Shown here: positions 12,846 to 24,900 of the stretch, piece by piece
Layout: every line of letters begins with the position of its first letter
How positions within the stretch are numbered: the stretch's first letter is position 1
Source of the DNA: Lithospermum erythrorhizon
Taxonomy: Eukaryota > Streptophyta > Magnoliopsida > Boraginales > Boraginaceae
Length of the DNA stretch: 64,000 nucleotides
Direction of reading: 5' to 3'
Assembly: GCA_019722365.1 (NCBI GenBank)
Contig: JADFUC010000110.1
Location: forward strand, 97,718 to 161,717
The notes under the pieces: generated by a model
What the model saw: the letters and a program-made list of their open reading frames with translations, nothing else
Database searches by the model: none
What the model was told of the DNA's origin: nothing
Position numbers and translations under genes: made by a program

Positions 12846-13615
12846 CCAACCCCTTTTGGAAACGCATTTGTATCTACGTGTCGCACGCACGATTCAATTT
12901 TCGTACCATTTTCCCCAAATTTGCACTGCGAAGGGCCTTCCGAGTTTTATGACAAGAGCTAATAATCAATTTACTCAAATCGATGAAGTTTCACATAAAG
13001 TCGAACTCGCTTCTCCGCTTCTCCCATGCGACAAACACAATTTCCAAACTTCCATTTTTCATTCCACGCTTTTACAACACATAAACGCATTACCGAATCG
13101 TCAAATTCGTGATTCATAACACTCGTTATCCAACAGGCAATAGCAACATACTCTCAAGGCGTGTCTGGTAGATATTTGGAGGTAAAATGGTTGAGTTCTC
13201 TATTAATGAAGCCATTTACAATGGTGTAAGTTAAATTGAATATTAAAATACATGTAAATCGAAAAGATAATTTATTTTTTAATATTGTATAACTCTCATT
13301 ATTATTCTATAATTATTATAGAATTGTCACAATCAATAGTTAATTTTGAATTTTTTAACGTGTTATATATTTGTTTGAGAAAAGTATATCAGGATGTACT
13401 ATTTTCAATATATATCAATATGTACTATTTTCAACATACTTTACTAAGCATCCTCGAGCAATTCTCACTCAAATCAAAATTTTGTCAATCGAGACATAAA
13501 GCTTATAATCTTCGACTACGAAAATACAAACTTTTGACGATCTTTTAGGGATAGAGGGAGTACTATTTTATTTTTATTTAAGAGGCTAGAATTCCTAAGC
13601 AACTCAGCATTAGAT
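12846..13615. other. Intergenic DNA with a MITE-like terminus
   Basis: No gene recognised. The string agggatagagggagta at 13546-13561 looks like the 3' terminus of a Stowaway-type MITE, but I did not find its partner end. Confidence 0.35.
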
Positions 13616-14546
13616 TGAAGATTTACTTATATAAGGATTTGGATCCAGATGAATCGACAGACTTGCGTTGAACATCTTGTTTAGCACCCACAAAACACTC
13701 ATCTACTATAAATGTGTTTTTTGCATTCCATTGTCTTTTCATGTGGAATGTTACTTTAGTTTTGTTTAGAAATAGTTGATATAACTTCAGGGTAATGCTG
13801 CTATTATCCCAGACTCTCGGGCTTAAATTTTCATGGCAATGAGACGAGTTAAAGTGTTGCTCTGAAAAGCACTCATCCTGACCTCATCAAGAAAGCGGTT
13901 CTTTGAGTTTGAGTATCAAATGGCACCGTGACCTTGGTATTTTCAAAGTCACTGGAAAACAAAGACTGGACAAGAAGAGTTCATCCAGCCATGATTGTGC
14001 TCGAGGAACTGTAGAACAAAGACTGGAAGTAGGAGCGACCGAGCGAGCAACGGGGTCAAGGTCTGAGGACCATGGTTCCCTTCTACAGTTTTGTAATTGT
14101 CCAGGATTTATATTTTGACATAGTGATCATATTTGTTTCTTTCAAAATAGCAAAAACATTGCGATGGAGTCTTCAAAGTTTCCATCTAAATATTACGTAA
14201 TCAGTTGATAATAATATAGAGAATATAGACAATAAATATTCAACTTTAGTCTTATAAGTTGATAATAACATAGAGAATAAATATTCAACTGTAGTCTATG
14301 GCGAAATAAATCTAAAAAATGCAATAATTCAGATTCAGAGCAACATATTAAATGAAGAAATGGATTGATAGTGAAGATGAAGCCTGCTCTTGGAGTTGTT
14401 GTTTTGTTCTGCTAATCAACTCTTTTCTCCGACGGTAATGTTTTCTCCACATATTTTCCAAAATCGTACTTACAATATCTAGTATATATCCTCATTATTT
14501 CAAGAGCAGGAGCATATCTTATAAGTTGTGAAGCAAATTATTTGAA
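13616..14546. repeat. Segmental duplication, copy A (truncated F-box gene 3' part)
   Basis: Parallels 16234-17069 over its whole length, from tggatccagatgaat through the shared tgattgtgctcgaggaactg to the last part of F-box exon 4 (14351-14546). It stops abruptly inside the exon, and retrotransposon sequence begins at the next base. It therefore carries a truncated piece of the F-box gene and its downstream flank. Confidence 0.85.
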
Positions 14547-15930
14547 CTAGTTTTCATTAATGAATACAAACTATTTGAACTGTTCATTAACTCATGTATA
14601 CGTCAACTATTGTAGAGTCGGATAATCTAAAACATCGTGATTAATGAGAATAATTTTACAGTAGAAGAATCACCTTGATTTGGAAAAATTATGTTTATCA
14701 GTCTAATACTGTAAAAATGTGACATTTTCATTCTCTTAATCATTTGTGTTTTGATAGTTATTTATTCCTCGATAACCTAGTTATCTTGGAGTAAATATGT
14801 TAATATCCAAATCTATATTTGAAATATTTAAACTACCTCCGGATCATACAAATCCTAAATCATCATCTGGTTGCTCACGCCAGATCCTTAAAGATCACCT
14901 TTATTGTGATATTATCAGAAGAATAACAAGTTCTTTGTTCAAGTCTTACTATTCACAACTATTCGATTTGAAGCAAGCTCTATATTTATCCGAATCAATT
15001 ATTTTGGGAATAATCGCATATCACATTCTATATGACGTTTCTAAGGTTGACAATGAGTATACATTTGTTCAAGTACAGCTTACGCTAAAGTGAATATGTG
15101 TCTGTTTCTCTCTTTCTCCTCCAGAGTTAGATGAAACTAGTTCATCTAAGGACATACTTCCTAACAACTTAAAGAATATTAAATGCTATTTAAAACCAAC
15201 TCTCATTCATTTGAACTATGCAAATGTTCTTCTTGTATTTGCAAAATACAATAGTAAATATAAACATTTGTACTTTTACTAAGCTTAATATACCAGCACA
15301 AAGGAGAGTATTTCCATTTATTAGTCTCATAAATCTTCTATTTATGAATTTAATAAATATCTTGCTCTAAACATTTAATTTATGTTAATGATTATCATCT
15401 CGATGATAACTGTTCGGTTTCGTACATTTAACACAAATCTTCCAGCCGGTGCCTTGATACTTTAGTCCAAATGAGAGCTCAGAAATAAGGACCGGTTGTC
15501 CCAATGAACATTCTAAATCTATCAAGTCAATGAAAGATCGAAAGAGTTTAGTTTTTTGAAAAGAGATTTCGTAGATCAAAACAAATTATCATTGACTTCC
15601 CCAAGATTTTACCTTTTATAGTTACTTCAAGCATTGATCAAGCTCGATTTAATTTCTTAACTACCGACACGATTGGTCGCATTGCGAGCAAGCACATGAC
15701 TTAATTACTCCTGACCAGCCTAATCGGTCCGGTTGTCACTAACGGTCTTCCTCTTTCTTTACCGAAGCTGATTGCTCTGACTCCACAGATTTCGGGTTTT
15801 GCACTGTCTCCTTCTCATGGCTTCAGGCCCATTTATTCTGATTCTTCCTAATCCATCTCTAATGGACCAATCTTGTCGTACCAATCTTGATCACCATTTC
15901 ATAATGAGATTATCACCCCATTATGAATTT
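14546..15930 (-). mobile_element. Retrotransposon fragment: Copia remnant plus Gypsy-type LTR piece
   Basis: Copies the order found at about 23450-24870: a non-coding stretch (ttttcattaatgaat onward), then from about 15385 the LTR sequence shared with the Gypsy element (gatcgaaagagtttagtttt, accttttatagttact). It has no readable domain of its own. Its position between the two copies of the F-box 3' segment suggests that insertion and duplication are linked. Confidence 0.7.
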
Positions 15931-16233
15931 CAAGTGTTATTCACATTTAATTATATTATTCAAAATATACGATTCCAAATATTCTAACTTTATGATCTTT
16001 CATTTATGTGATTGCTAAATTAAAATTCACATATCCTTATGAGATTGAGTTTCAAGTAATCATATTTGAATTCTTTTGAGCATACATCTTATGATTATTT
16101 ATGTTTGTCTAACTAACATAACGGAGATGTATTATCATTTGTAATTTTTATGTAAAGATTAATAAACAACGAATTGAATTAATCTCAAAGCATAAAATAG
16201 TGACTCATGTTCAAAACATAAATGAAGCAACAT
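15931..16233. other. Spacer between retrotransposon fragment and duplication copy B
   Basis: AT-rich, about 300 bp, no gene or repeat recognised. Confidence 0.5.
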
Positions 16234-17069
16234 TCCTAATTTGGATCCAGATGAATTGACAGACTTGCGTTCAACATCTTGTTTACCACCCACAAAACAC
16301 TCATCTACTATAAATGTGTTTTTTGCATTCCATTGTCCTTTCATGTTGAATGTTACTTTAGTTTTTGTTTAGCAATAGTTGATAATATAACTTCAGGGTA
16401 ATGCTTGCTGGCTATCCGTAGATCTCCTATTTAAATTTTCTATGGCAATGAGACGAAAGCAGTGGGTTCTTCGAAAGACTCGATCCCTAGAACCTCAATG
16501 TGCTCTTTGAAGTTTGAGTATCAAATCGCACCGAGACCTTGGTATTGGCAAAGTCATTGGAAAACAAAGACCGGTCAAGAAGAGTTCATCCAGCCATGAT
16601 TGTGCTCGAGGAACTGTAGAACAAAAGATCCGAAAGTAGGGAGCGACCGAGCTTGCAACAGGGTCCATTATGATGGAGTCTTCAAAAGCTCATCTAAATA
16701 CATGCAATCAGTTGATAATAATATAGAGAATATAGACAATAAATATTCGAATCCCTTTAACTTTATAAGTTGATAATAACATAGAGAATAAATATTCAAC
16801 TTGTAGTCTATGGCAAAAATAAACTAAAAAATGCAATAATTCAGATTCAGAGCAACATATTAAATGAAGAAATGGATTGATAGTGAAGATGAAGCCTGCT
16901 CTTGGAGTTGTTGTTTTGTTCTGCTAATCAACTCATGGGAAAAACTTCTTTTCTCCGACGGTAATGTTTTCTCCACATATTTTCCAAAATTGTACTTACA
17001 ATATCTAGTATATATCCTCATTATTTCAAGAGCAGGAGCATATCTTATAAGTTGTGAAGCAAATTTCTT
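16234..17069. repeat. Segmental duplication, copy B
   Basis: Partner of 13616-14546. This copy runs on into the complete last exon of the F-box gene, so it is probably the original locus. The two copies differ by substitutions and many short indels. Confidence 0.85.
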
Positions 17070-18312
17070 TTGGGCAGCCTCAAACTTAAATCCATCGAGC
17101 CCAACGCTTTTTAGATGAACAAACGTAGGGGGCATTTTTGCAGCTCTTTCTGTATAGCTCAGCAAGCAAAGGGGGGTCTGCAACCACACAAATACAAAAT
17201 TAATGCTAATGCATGATGAATAAAAGCTTGCAATTTTTTATGATGTTCACAAAACTAAGCTTGAATAACAACTTACTGATAACCCAAATATGGATAGTTT
17301 TGGGCAGACTGCGATCATAGATATAATATCTCGTAGGTCAAGAGATTCTTTGATAACATGTAGAGATAACGCATGAAGATTCAAGAGTGTAGGCATCTCT
17401 ATTTGTATATATCGAACCTGACAATATATATTTAATTAAACGAATATTAAAAACTATTAGTAGTTGCAAAATGAGTAGAAGAATGACGAATCAAATGATT
17501 CATACAAAACCTACCTGATACGGAGGAGCAACTTACAAGGAAGTTTACAATATATCAAATGCAACAACATGAGTTGTGGACAGGACGACAACATGCTTTC
17601 AACTTCCCCATTAACCAATGGAACAAGGCACAAACTCAGTTCCTTCAAAAAATTGTATGGACCTTGAAAATTTGGCTCCAGAATGCAAAAGGACAATTGC
17701 ACATATTCCAACATGCATACACTCGAGAGAACCTCAAAAGGGAACACAATCAGCCCGGAGTCAGGAATCAGCTCATCGTTACAACAGAAGTCGATATCCA
17801 GCTTTCGAACACCATAACTAACAATGCAGTTGAGCCATCTTGGTAGGTGACCAGAAAATTCCCTCATCAGACCAAACCGCAACGTGAATGATTCCATGGG
17901 GAAGCCAGAGCGAAGGCGTAAAAATGTATCAACAGCAGTTACAAATCTTTGCTTATTATGGTTGGTTAGACTCACAAACTCAAGCATTTTATCAATGTCG
18001 AAGTTGGGATTAGGCAGAAGAGTACAATAAATCTTTCTCCATCTTCTCGACAAAACAGATTCTGAAGTGCATCTTTCATATCCAAATACGAAATAATGTG
18101 GCATAGAATATCATCAGGCAAGCGGGTGATGTAGTCTTTCTTGTGACTAGTATGTTCCTAATATTATTACATACAATATAAATACATTCATAAAAGTATA
18201 ATTATTACTAAGATACCATGATAAAATAATCGAAATCACGGACCTTTTTCCTTTTAAGAAACACGGCAATGGCTACAAGAGCTAGCAAGGGCAATAGTCT
18301 CTCAAATGCCAT
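16860..18312 (-). pseudogene. F-box/LRR protein gene with two frame breaks
   Basis: Four exons on the minus strand: 18312-18244, 18157-17515, 17417-17277, 17177-16860. Exon 1 is 23 codons (MAFERLLPLLALVAIAVFLK then basic residues), a hydrophobic segment that joins in frame to exon 2. Exon 2 opens with the F-box, YITRLPDDILCHIISYLDMK, and continues as SVLSRRWRKIYCTLL and leucine-rich repeats (LDIDFCCNDELI, LEYVQLSFCILE, CPQLMLLHLIYCKLPCKLLL). The F-box frame and the LRR frame differ by one base near 18060. The exon 2-exon 3 junction is out of phase again: exon 2 is 643 bp, two short of a multiple of three. Exons 3 and 4 join cleanly (MPTLLNLHALSL; FVHLKSVGLDGFKFEAAQKK) and end like FBD/LRR F-box proteins. 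Family role: substrate receptor of an SCF E3 ubiquitin ligase, with the F-box binding SKP1. Two net single-base losses suggest a pseudogene, though sequence error would look the same. Confidence 0.75.
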
Positions 18313-19237
18313 TCCTAAAACCAAATTATAAAACCAATTCAATATTCGATTACGAATTACCTTTGCTTTTGATGTATATTGGAGGATTAAGATAGCAAAA
18401 AGATCTAAAGCTAAGGCTACGACGGACCTAACTTACAAACCCAAAAAGACTCCTTTTCCTTGTATATATCACGACACAAAGTTGGTTCCCAAAAAGACTC
18501 ATTTTCCTTGTACATCCAAACGTCTTAAAAATCATGAAGATGACTATTTTGCCCCTAATAAAAGTTCCTCAAACACTATGCTTACAATAGGAGGCTAAAC
18601 TAGTAACTTCACACATGTTTTTTGATACAGCATGGCTACTATAAGCACAAACCAGACACTAAAATAAATGGCATCAAATTACTATTTTAGCCCCCTTTAT
18701 TCGTAACTGGTGTTTGGGTAAGTTTCATTTAGGGGCGAAATAGTCATTTCACAACATTTTGACACTCTTTCAGTGTGCTTTTAGACGGACTCTTCCGATA
18801 GGCTTCCCATTCGGGTTTTTTTTTTGGCGGAATTTGGGTTTTGGGCAAGATTACGGGTTCTTCATTTCTCAACCCGTACGAGTCCCAATTAAGTTCTAGA
18901 TGTAGGTAAATCCAACCCGAACCACACCCATATACATAAATATTTAAATGATAACTTATTAATTTATAGAAAAAATTATTTATTCTTTTACTTTTGTATT
19001 GACTCTGATCTATTACATTTATATATTTTTAATAAATATGAAATATGTATAATTTATTTTAATGATAAGTATTAATTAGCATGTAATCTAAAAATAATAA
19101 AAATTCCTAAAAATTACAATACTTCCTCCACTTTATTTAAATTTTTGTTTTCAATTTTCAAATCCAAACTTGGATAATAAAATCTATTTTATTCATTGTT
19201 TAATAAAAAAATATTATTTTCTTGTAATCTTTTATAA
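18313..19237. other. Upstream region of the F-box gene
   Basis: No gene recognised. A short phrase, cccaaaaagactc followed by ttttccttgta, occurs twice near 18440 and 18490, a small local duplication in the presumed promoter region. Confidence 0.45.
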
Positions 19238-19440
19238 TTAATTAAAAAGTAATTTATGGTTAAAAGTTCTGCCTACCTTTTTTTGTTCAAAACGAATTAT
19301 CAGCTGGTCATAAAAGCCATTACCCATTCCTAATTCATTTAAGAGATCCAATGTATATTTTCTTTGAGACACCAACATCCCTTGTTTGTGTTGAAAATAT
19401 GAGATGGTAGATCTCATACATATGTGTCCATTGAACAATC
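19238..19440 (-). mobile_element. Copia reverse transcriptase fragment
   Basis: The minus strand reads HKQGMLVSQRKYTLDLLNEL, the phrase found in plant Ty1/Copia polyproteins after the RT active site. Only about 66 codons remain, and the fragment ends where the plus-strand LTR at 19445 begins. Confidence 0.8.
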
Positions 19441-19444
19441 GGGT

Positions 19445-20208
19445 TGTATATCCGATTACACATTTAAAGTTATAAGTTCAGATATATGTTAATGGTTGGA
19501 TAATTAATATATTAGGTATCCCGATTGACATTGTGGATAAGGGCTTACTAGGTCCGCTTCATAATCTATATATTAATATGATGTTCTATAACATAATAAA
19601 TATTGATATCAGTTCGATCGGCTCAAGTCACGCACAACAAATTTAAATCGAATTATAATAATGATTATAACTTTCAAGTGCTAAATTGTAACCATAAGGA
19701 AATAAGCAGGCGAAATTTAATTGTCGAATATCCCCCTCCCCCCTCCCCTAGTCCGCTATACGGAGGAAAAAGAGTAATATAAGAGTTTTTCCTCATCATC
19801 ATTCGAACTCTTAAATTTTAGGTTCAACTCCTATAAATAGACCATTGATTGATTCATTCTACTTGCTAATTCAATTGAGTCTTTTGAGAAAAGATCAAAA
19901 AGCAAAACTCTCTCCCCCATTTTTCTTGGTCGAGTATAACATGAGGAAAAATAATGGATTTTTCTTCCCATCTCGTTCCTTATTTAAACTTTAAACGTTC
20001 TAAGAAACGCACCTGGGTGGTTTGTTCAACTGCTGATGAGACTATTCTTTAGAGACAATCTGTTGATTGTCTAAAAAGTCTCCTCGTATAAATTCCACAG
20101 AAATCCTCAAGAAAGGTATACACTTGTATGTTATTTTTTTTATAAACTTCGTAGAGATCCTGGAATTTTGGTTTAGATAATTGTAATTTTGATCCCGAAA
20201 ATCCAACA
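19445..20208 (+). mobile_element. Copia 5' LTR
   Basis: Starts near tgtatatccg and ends ccaaca, immediately before a tRNA-Met primer binding site, which fixes the right border and orientation. It contains a TATA-like ctataaatag near 19830. No second LTR is visible, so the element is truncated. Confidence 0.7.
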
Positions 20209-20209
20209 G

Positions 20210-20223
20210 TGGTATCAAGAGCC
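20210..20223 (+). other. Primer binding site for initiator tRNA-Met
   Basis: tggtatcaagagcc matches the usual plant Copia site TGGTATCAGAGC with one inserted base, right after the LTR end. Confidence 0.75.
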
Positions 20224-21639
20224 TACTACAGATTTGTAATTACATAATTAAATCCATGAAATAAGTTTATGTGTTCTTGAATTCGAAAATTATATGTTTG
20301 AATCAAGCATATATAATATTAGATTATAAGTATATTAATTTAAATAATAATTTGATTAATTGCTAATCATTTCCTAAAATAATTAATGTGAAGTTAAACG
20401 TAAAATAAGTTTATGGATTTATCAATTTTTCTCTCGACTTTTTTAAAAAATTTATATCAATTTTGATTTCGAATCGACAACCAACGCTCACAAGATCAGA
20501 TCAAAAGTAATTTAGAATCAGAAAACAACGCCAAGCATTACTTTGATTTCACCTCCGCCTCCCTGGGCCATTAACCACGCGATACACACGCTACCAAAAT
20601 GGCACGTCAGCTGTCGACAAGACGCCACACCATCAACACCGCCACATCAACTCCAATCGCCATCAACGCCACGGCCACCATGTCGCCATGTTTTCGCCCG
20701 TACTGGGCCGTCCGACGAGCGCGGGCGCGTGGTCAGCGCCTGTATTGACGTTGGGGCTCGCTTGCTGGCTTATACCGTCGCCATGGCCTTTTCAGCCATG
20801 TCATGTCATGAAATTGCCGACGGACCAACAACCCGACGACTGCCTTCGTCTTAATTGTTTTAATCCCTATTTCGCTTTCAAATCAATGACAATATCAATT
20901 CTAATTGTTTTAAATTAATTTCAAGTTGAAATTTTTTTAATCAATTTTATTTAACTACTTAAAATTGTTTTAATTGGATAATAAAGTTATTTTAGTAGAT
21001 AGTTGATGTCCAATTAAAATACTTACTATTAATTAATTCTAATTTGATTAGATTTAATAACTTAAATTAATTTAATTCAATTAGAAATCCATGATTATTT
21101 GATAATTGGAGTTTCTAAATAATATATAATCTGAGATTAAATGTTATTAAAAATGTAACTTAAATAAATAGTATTTTTGAAATACTTATTATTTGATGTT
21201 AATTGTTGAAACACTTATAATAGTTTAAGTGGATATTTTACACATATTCAATTAAATTGTATACTTCATTTGATGAATATACAATGACACATATTTGTTG
21301 AAATTCATTATGTACCTTTAGAATATTTTTTTTGTCCATTATATTGACATGATTTAAATTATTATTATTGGATAATGAGAATTGCATCCTTATATATTTG
21401 ATAATGGATAAGAAAGAGATAAGTGATATGACTTACTTGTATTTTTGAAAATATTATTCACTCAATCATGTAGGATTCGTATATCAAAATCTCAAATGGG
21501 GATTATGCTGGACAAATATTATTTATTATGTGATTTTTAGAATTATTTATTATGACATGATAAACTAAAGCTATATTATTTTTTACATATCTTCGTTACG
21601 CTTGTGTTGACTATTATGTATCTAAACATTTCTAAACTA
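20224..21639 (+). mobile_element. Non-coding leader and decayed body of the same Copia element
   Basis: AT-rich apart from a GC-rich patch at about 20550-20830, whose 103-codon frame is Pro/Thr-rich and matches no Copia domain. Gag, integrase and RT are not readable. Confidence 0.5.
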
Positions 21640-22120
21640 ATCAGATATTTAATCCCTAGAATACTACGCCATCATCCAAAAATAATAAATATTTAATTAC
21701 AAGTCACAGCATCGCTCTTCAATATAACACGGCGCATGAAATGTGAATGAGCTCACAATACCCAAAGTAGAATATTCCAAAGAGTGTCCACACCCAGGCA
21801 AATTATCCGAATCCTTCCCGTATGCTTTACTAGAATGATTAAAGTAAAAAGGAAACAAATAATGGGAAAGAGAAAATAATTATCTCCAATGTGAGCTCGC
21901 CCGAACGGGGCGAGGGAGAATTTAGAGGGTTTTGACTTCTTAAGAAAAAAATGAGCATCAAGCAACTATGAGAGGTTAAGGCACTTTAAATAGGCAAACC
22001 CATAAGAGTTTCAAGGAGGATGGACACTTCCATCCTCAACCTAGTCTAGCCGCCCAACCGACCCCATCCCCTAGTCCCCAAAAAACAATATAATGCCGTT
22101 ATAATACTCCCCCAAGCATG
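21640..22120 (-). mobile_element. Minus-strand Copia 3' LTR with polypurine tract
   Basis: On the minus strand a purine run gcttgggggag (about 22107-22119) is followed by LTR-like sequence with a TATA-like GCCTATTTAAAGTGCC near 21990. This fits a 3' LTR whose coding region lies to the right. The left end is not sharply defined. Confidence 0.5.
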
Positions 22121-24289
22121 CAGGACGCTAACAAGTGTCAAAATACATTATTCCAACACCTATGAAATCAAAGTCACTTACGCCTACACTGTTATTCAAC
22201 ATGTTCTCTCGAGAAACTTCGGGACACATATTCTATCTTCCAAGTTCTCACGGCGGTCATGGTCCAGTACTACTGCTTAAAACGGTTCCAACGCTAGTAA
22301 ACCCATGTGATTGATTAGAGTATTCATACTCCCTTTTGATCCAAGAAAATTGATCAACACAATCAAGCACATACTAGTCATTTTGTGTTCGATTCCAATC
22401 AGTGAACACCTAAATAGGCATACACAATCTCATTGTTTTCTCGACTTGTTAGAGGTTTTCTTGTTTGGATCACGTACCCAAAGACATCTCCAGAAAACAT
22501 AGATTGTCAATGAAATTAAAAAATTTCATTACTTATAGTAACGGCGTGGTTTTACATATACCAATTATCTATAATGACGGGCCACCCTAAGCTTAGATTC
22601 AAACATTGTCACACAATGAGGTGTTTATGACATTTAAATGAAGGATTATCTCCCACTAAATCTAACACCACTTAAGCATTAAAGAAGGTACGATACTGCT
22701 TGTTATCATGCTTATACCACTGTAGTTGATTAGTTGGGGTATCTAGTTTAAACGTTGTTCTTTGTTCTCAACTTTATGTACATATGTACTTCTACATTCA
22801 TCTATTGAATAAAAGTATCTCCTTCATCAGATACTGATCAATAATAAGATCTTGATTCTTTAGCTTGAGTAAGACGTAAACTAGGAAACCTTTCAAGATC
22901 ACTCATTAGAGTTATAATCCGACTTGCTTCTTATTCACAACTTTTCAGATTGTAACTATACTCAGTTTATATGTTTTGTAGTCATTTGTTGTGCAATACT
23001 TGTTACTTTAACAAGATGTTCATAACTATGTTTACCAATTTATCTCAATATAACTGAGATCGACAATTGTCTCTATTAGTTTAACTAACTAATATAAATA
23101 CGATCCCCTTTCATTATTATTCCTCTTCTTTCCTCTTATACAAGTTTAGAATGTGTGAGAAAAGTAGTATCTCTTGGAAAGATTCTTTCTTTAAGAGATT
23201 CACTGCATGTAGCTTCCTTATGCCTCATCAAGATAAGTTAATTTGACTCAACTAATTGAGTTCTTTAGTTGGATCTCTATGAATTCTAGAAAGATTCAAG
23301 TAATCAATTGATCTTTCATAGAGAAAATCATACACAATCTAATTCTATGTACTTGTGTAATTCTTTATCAATAGTATATCTTTCACATACTAATCCGCAT
23401 ATGCTAAGTAGCTCCCACTGACCTTCCTGTCTCTATAAGAATACTAGTTTTCATTAATGAATTCAAACTATTTGAACTGTTCATTAACCTGGCGATATGT
23501 CAACAATCGTGATTAATCTAAAACATCGTGATTAATGAGAATAATTTTACAGTACAAGAATCACCTTGATTTGAAAAAATTATGTTTATCATTCTAATAC
23601 TGTAAAAATGTGCATTTTTATTCTCTTAATCATTTGTGTTATGATAGTTATTTATTCATCGATAACCTAGCTATTCGAGTAAATCAAGTATCCAAATCTA
23701 TATCGAAATATTTAAACTATCGACCATACAAATCATAAATCATCATCTTTGTTGTTATTGTATCCCAAAAGCATCACCTTTTATTGTGATTATCATCAGA
23801 AGTGAACAAATAAAGCTTCTGTTCAAGTCTTATCATTTGTAACCCATTTGACTCTGGGGTGGGAAGTTCTATATGATCCGAATCTCAATTATTTGAATAA
23901 TTCCATATCACATCTCTATATGACGCTCTAGATGCCATTAGTCGAGTATACATTTGTTCGCAAGATATGAAGCTATGCTAAAGTGAATGTGTTCGAAGCT
24001 TGGGATGCAAAACCAGTATATCTAGCTTACATACTTCCTTAACAACTTAAAGAATATTAAATGTTTATTTATGCCAACTCTCATTCATTTGAACTATGCA
24101 AATGTTCTTCTTGTATTTCAAAAATACAGTAGTAAATATAAACATTTGTACTTTACTAAGTTTATTATACTAGAAATAAAGTGAGAGTATTTCCATTTAT
24201 TAGTCTCATAAATCTTCTATTTATGAATTTAATAAATATCTTGCTCTAAACATTTAATTTATGTTAATGGATAATTACCGATGATGATC
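22121..24289 (-). mobile_element. Heavily decayed Copia polyprotein region
   Basis: Read leftward from about 23440, broken frames give fragments in the order of a Copia RT, such as LSRIHRDPTKELN followed by a stop-rich stretch, then ESLKERIFPRDTTF. These resemble the phrases around ILGIKIYRDR and the SKKGFLP block. The right part (23450-24290) is non-coding and is copied at 14546-15385. There is no intact ORF. Confidence 0.5.
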
Positions 24290-24900
24290 TGATCCGGTTT
24301 CGGTGTTGGGCCGAAATACAAATCTTCTAAGTCGAGTTTTGATATGCCTTAGTCCAAATGAAAGCTCTTGCAAAATAAGGACCGGTTGTCTGGCCGAAAA
24401 CACTCCGACGATCAAGTCAATGAAAGATCGAAAGAGTTTAGTTTTTGAAAATAGAGTATTTGTGTATCAAAGTGAACTTACTTGATTTGGCTTCATGATT
24501 TACCTTTTATAGTTACTCGGGCAGTTACTTTCATCAAGCCTTGATGGCTATCATAACTACCGATTAATGACGGGAGGCACATTAAGGACCAAGTAATTAC
24601 GGACTTAATTACCTCCTTAATCGAAGGAATCTGGCCCGCTTGTCACCAACGGCCTCTTCTTTACCGGAAATGGATCGATCGACTCATGTATTTCGCCTTC
24701 GCACCATGGCCCAATCAAGGGTCCGTGCCCATTTATTTGGTTCTTCTTTTCCCAATCCATCTTCGATGGACCCAATCTGGGCTAATTTAATAACGGGATT
24801 ATCATTTGCCCCTATACCACCCATTTTCTATGGGCTGGATCCCGAATATGGGGCGGGTCTCAATTCCATGCACCAACATCGCTTTAACATTTCCCCGCAG
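24290..24900 (-). mobile_element. Ty3/Gypsy 3' LTR
   Basis: Shares its sequence (gatcgaaagagtttagtttt, accttttatagttact) with the right end of the same element near 30045-30258 and with the fragment at 15385-15930. The element reads on the minus strand, so this is its 3' end. Confidence 0.65.

Noticed and set aside
12856..13119. 87-codon ORF near the 82-bp duplication
   Set aside because: No motif, and it overlaps another frame of similar length.
14797..15093. 98-codon ORF
   Set aside because: Lies in non-coding retrotransposon sequence also present near 23.65-24.0 kb, where the frame is not conserved.
20543..20854. 103-codon Pro-rich ORF
   Set aside because: Lies in the GC-rich leader of a Copia element right after the primer site. 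No gag motif.
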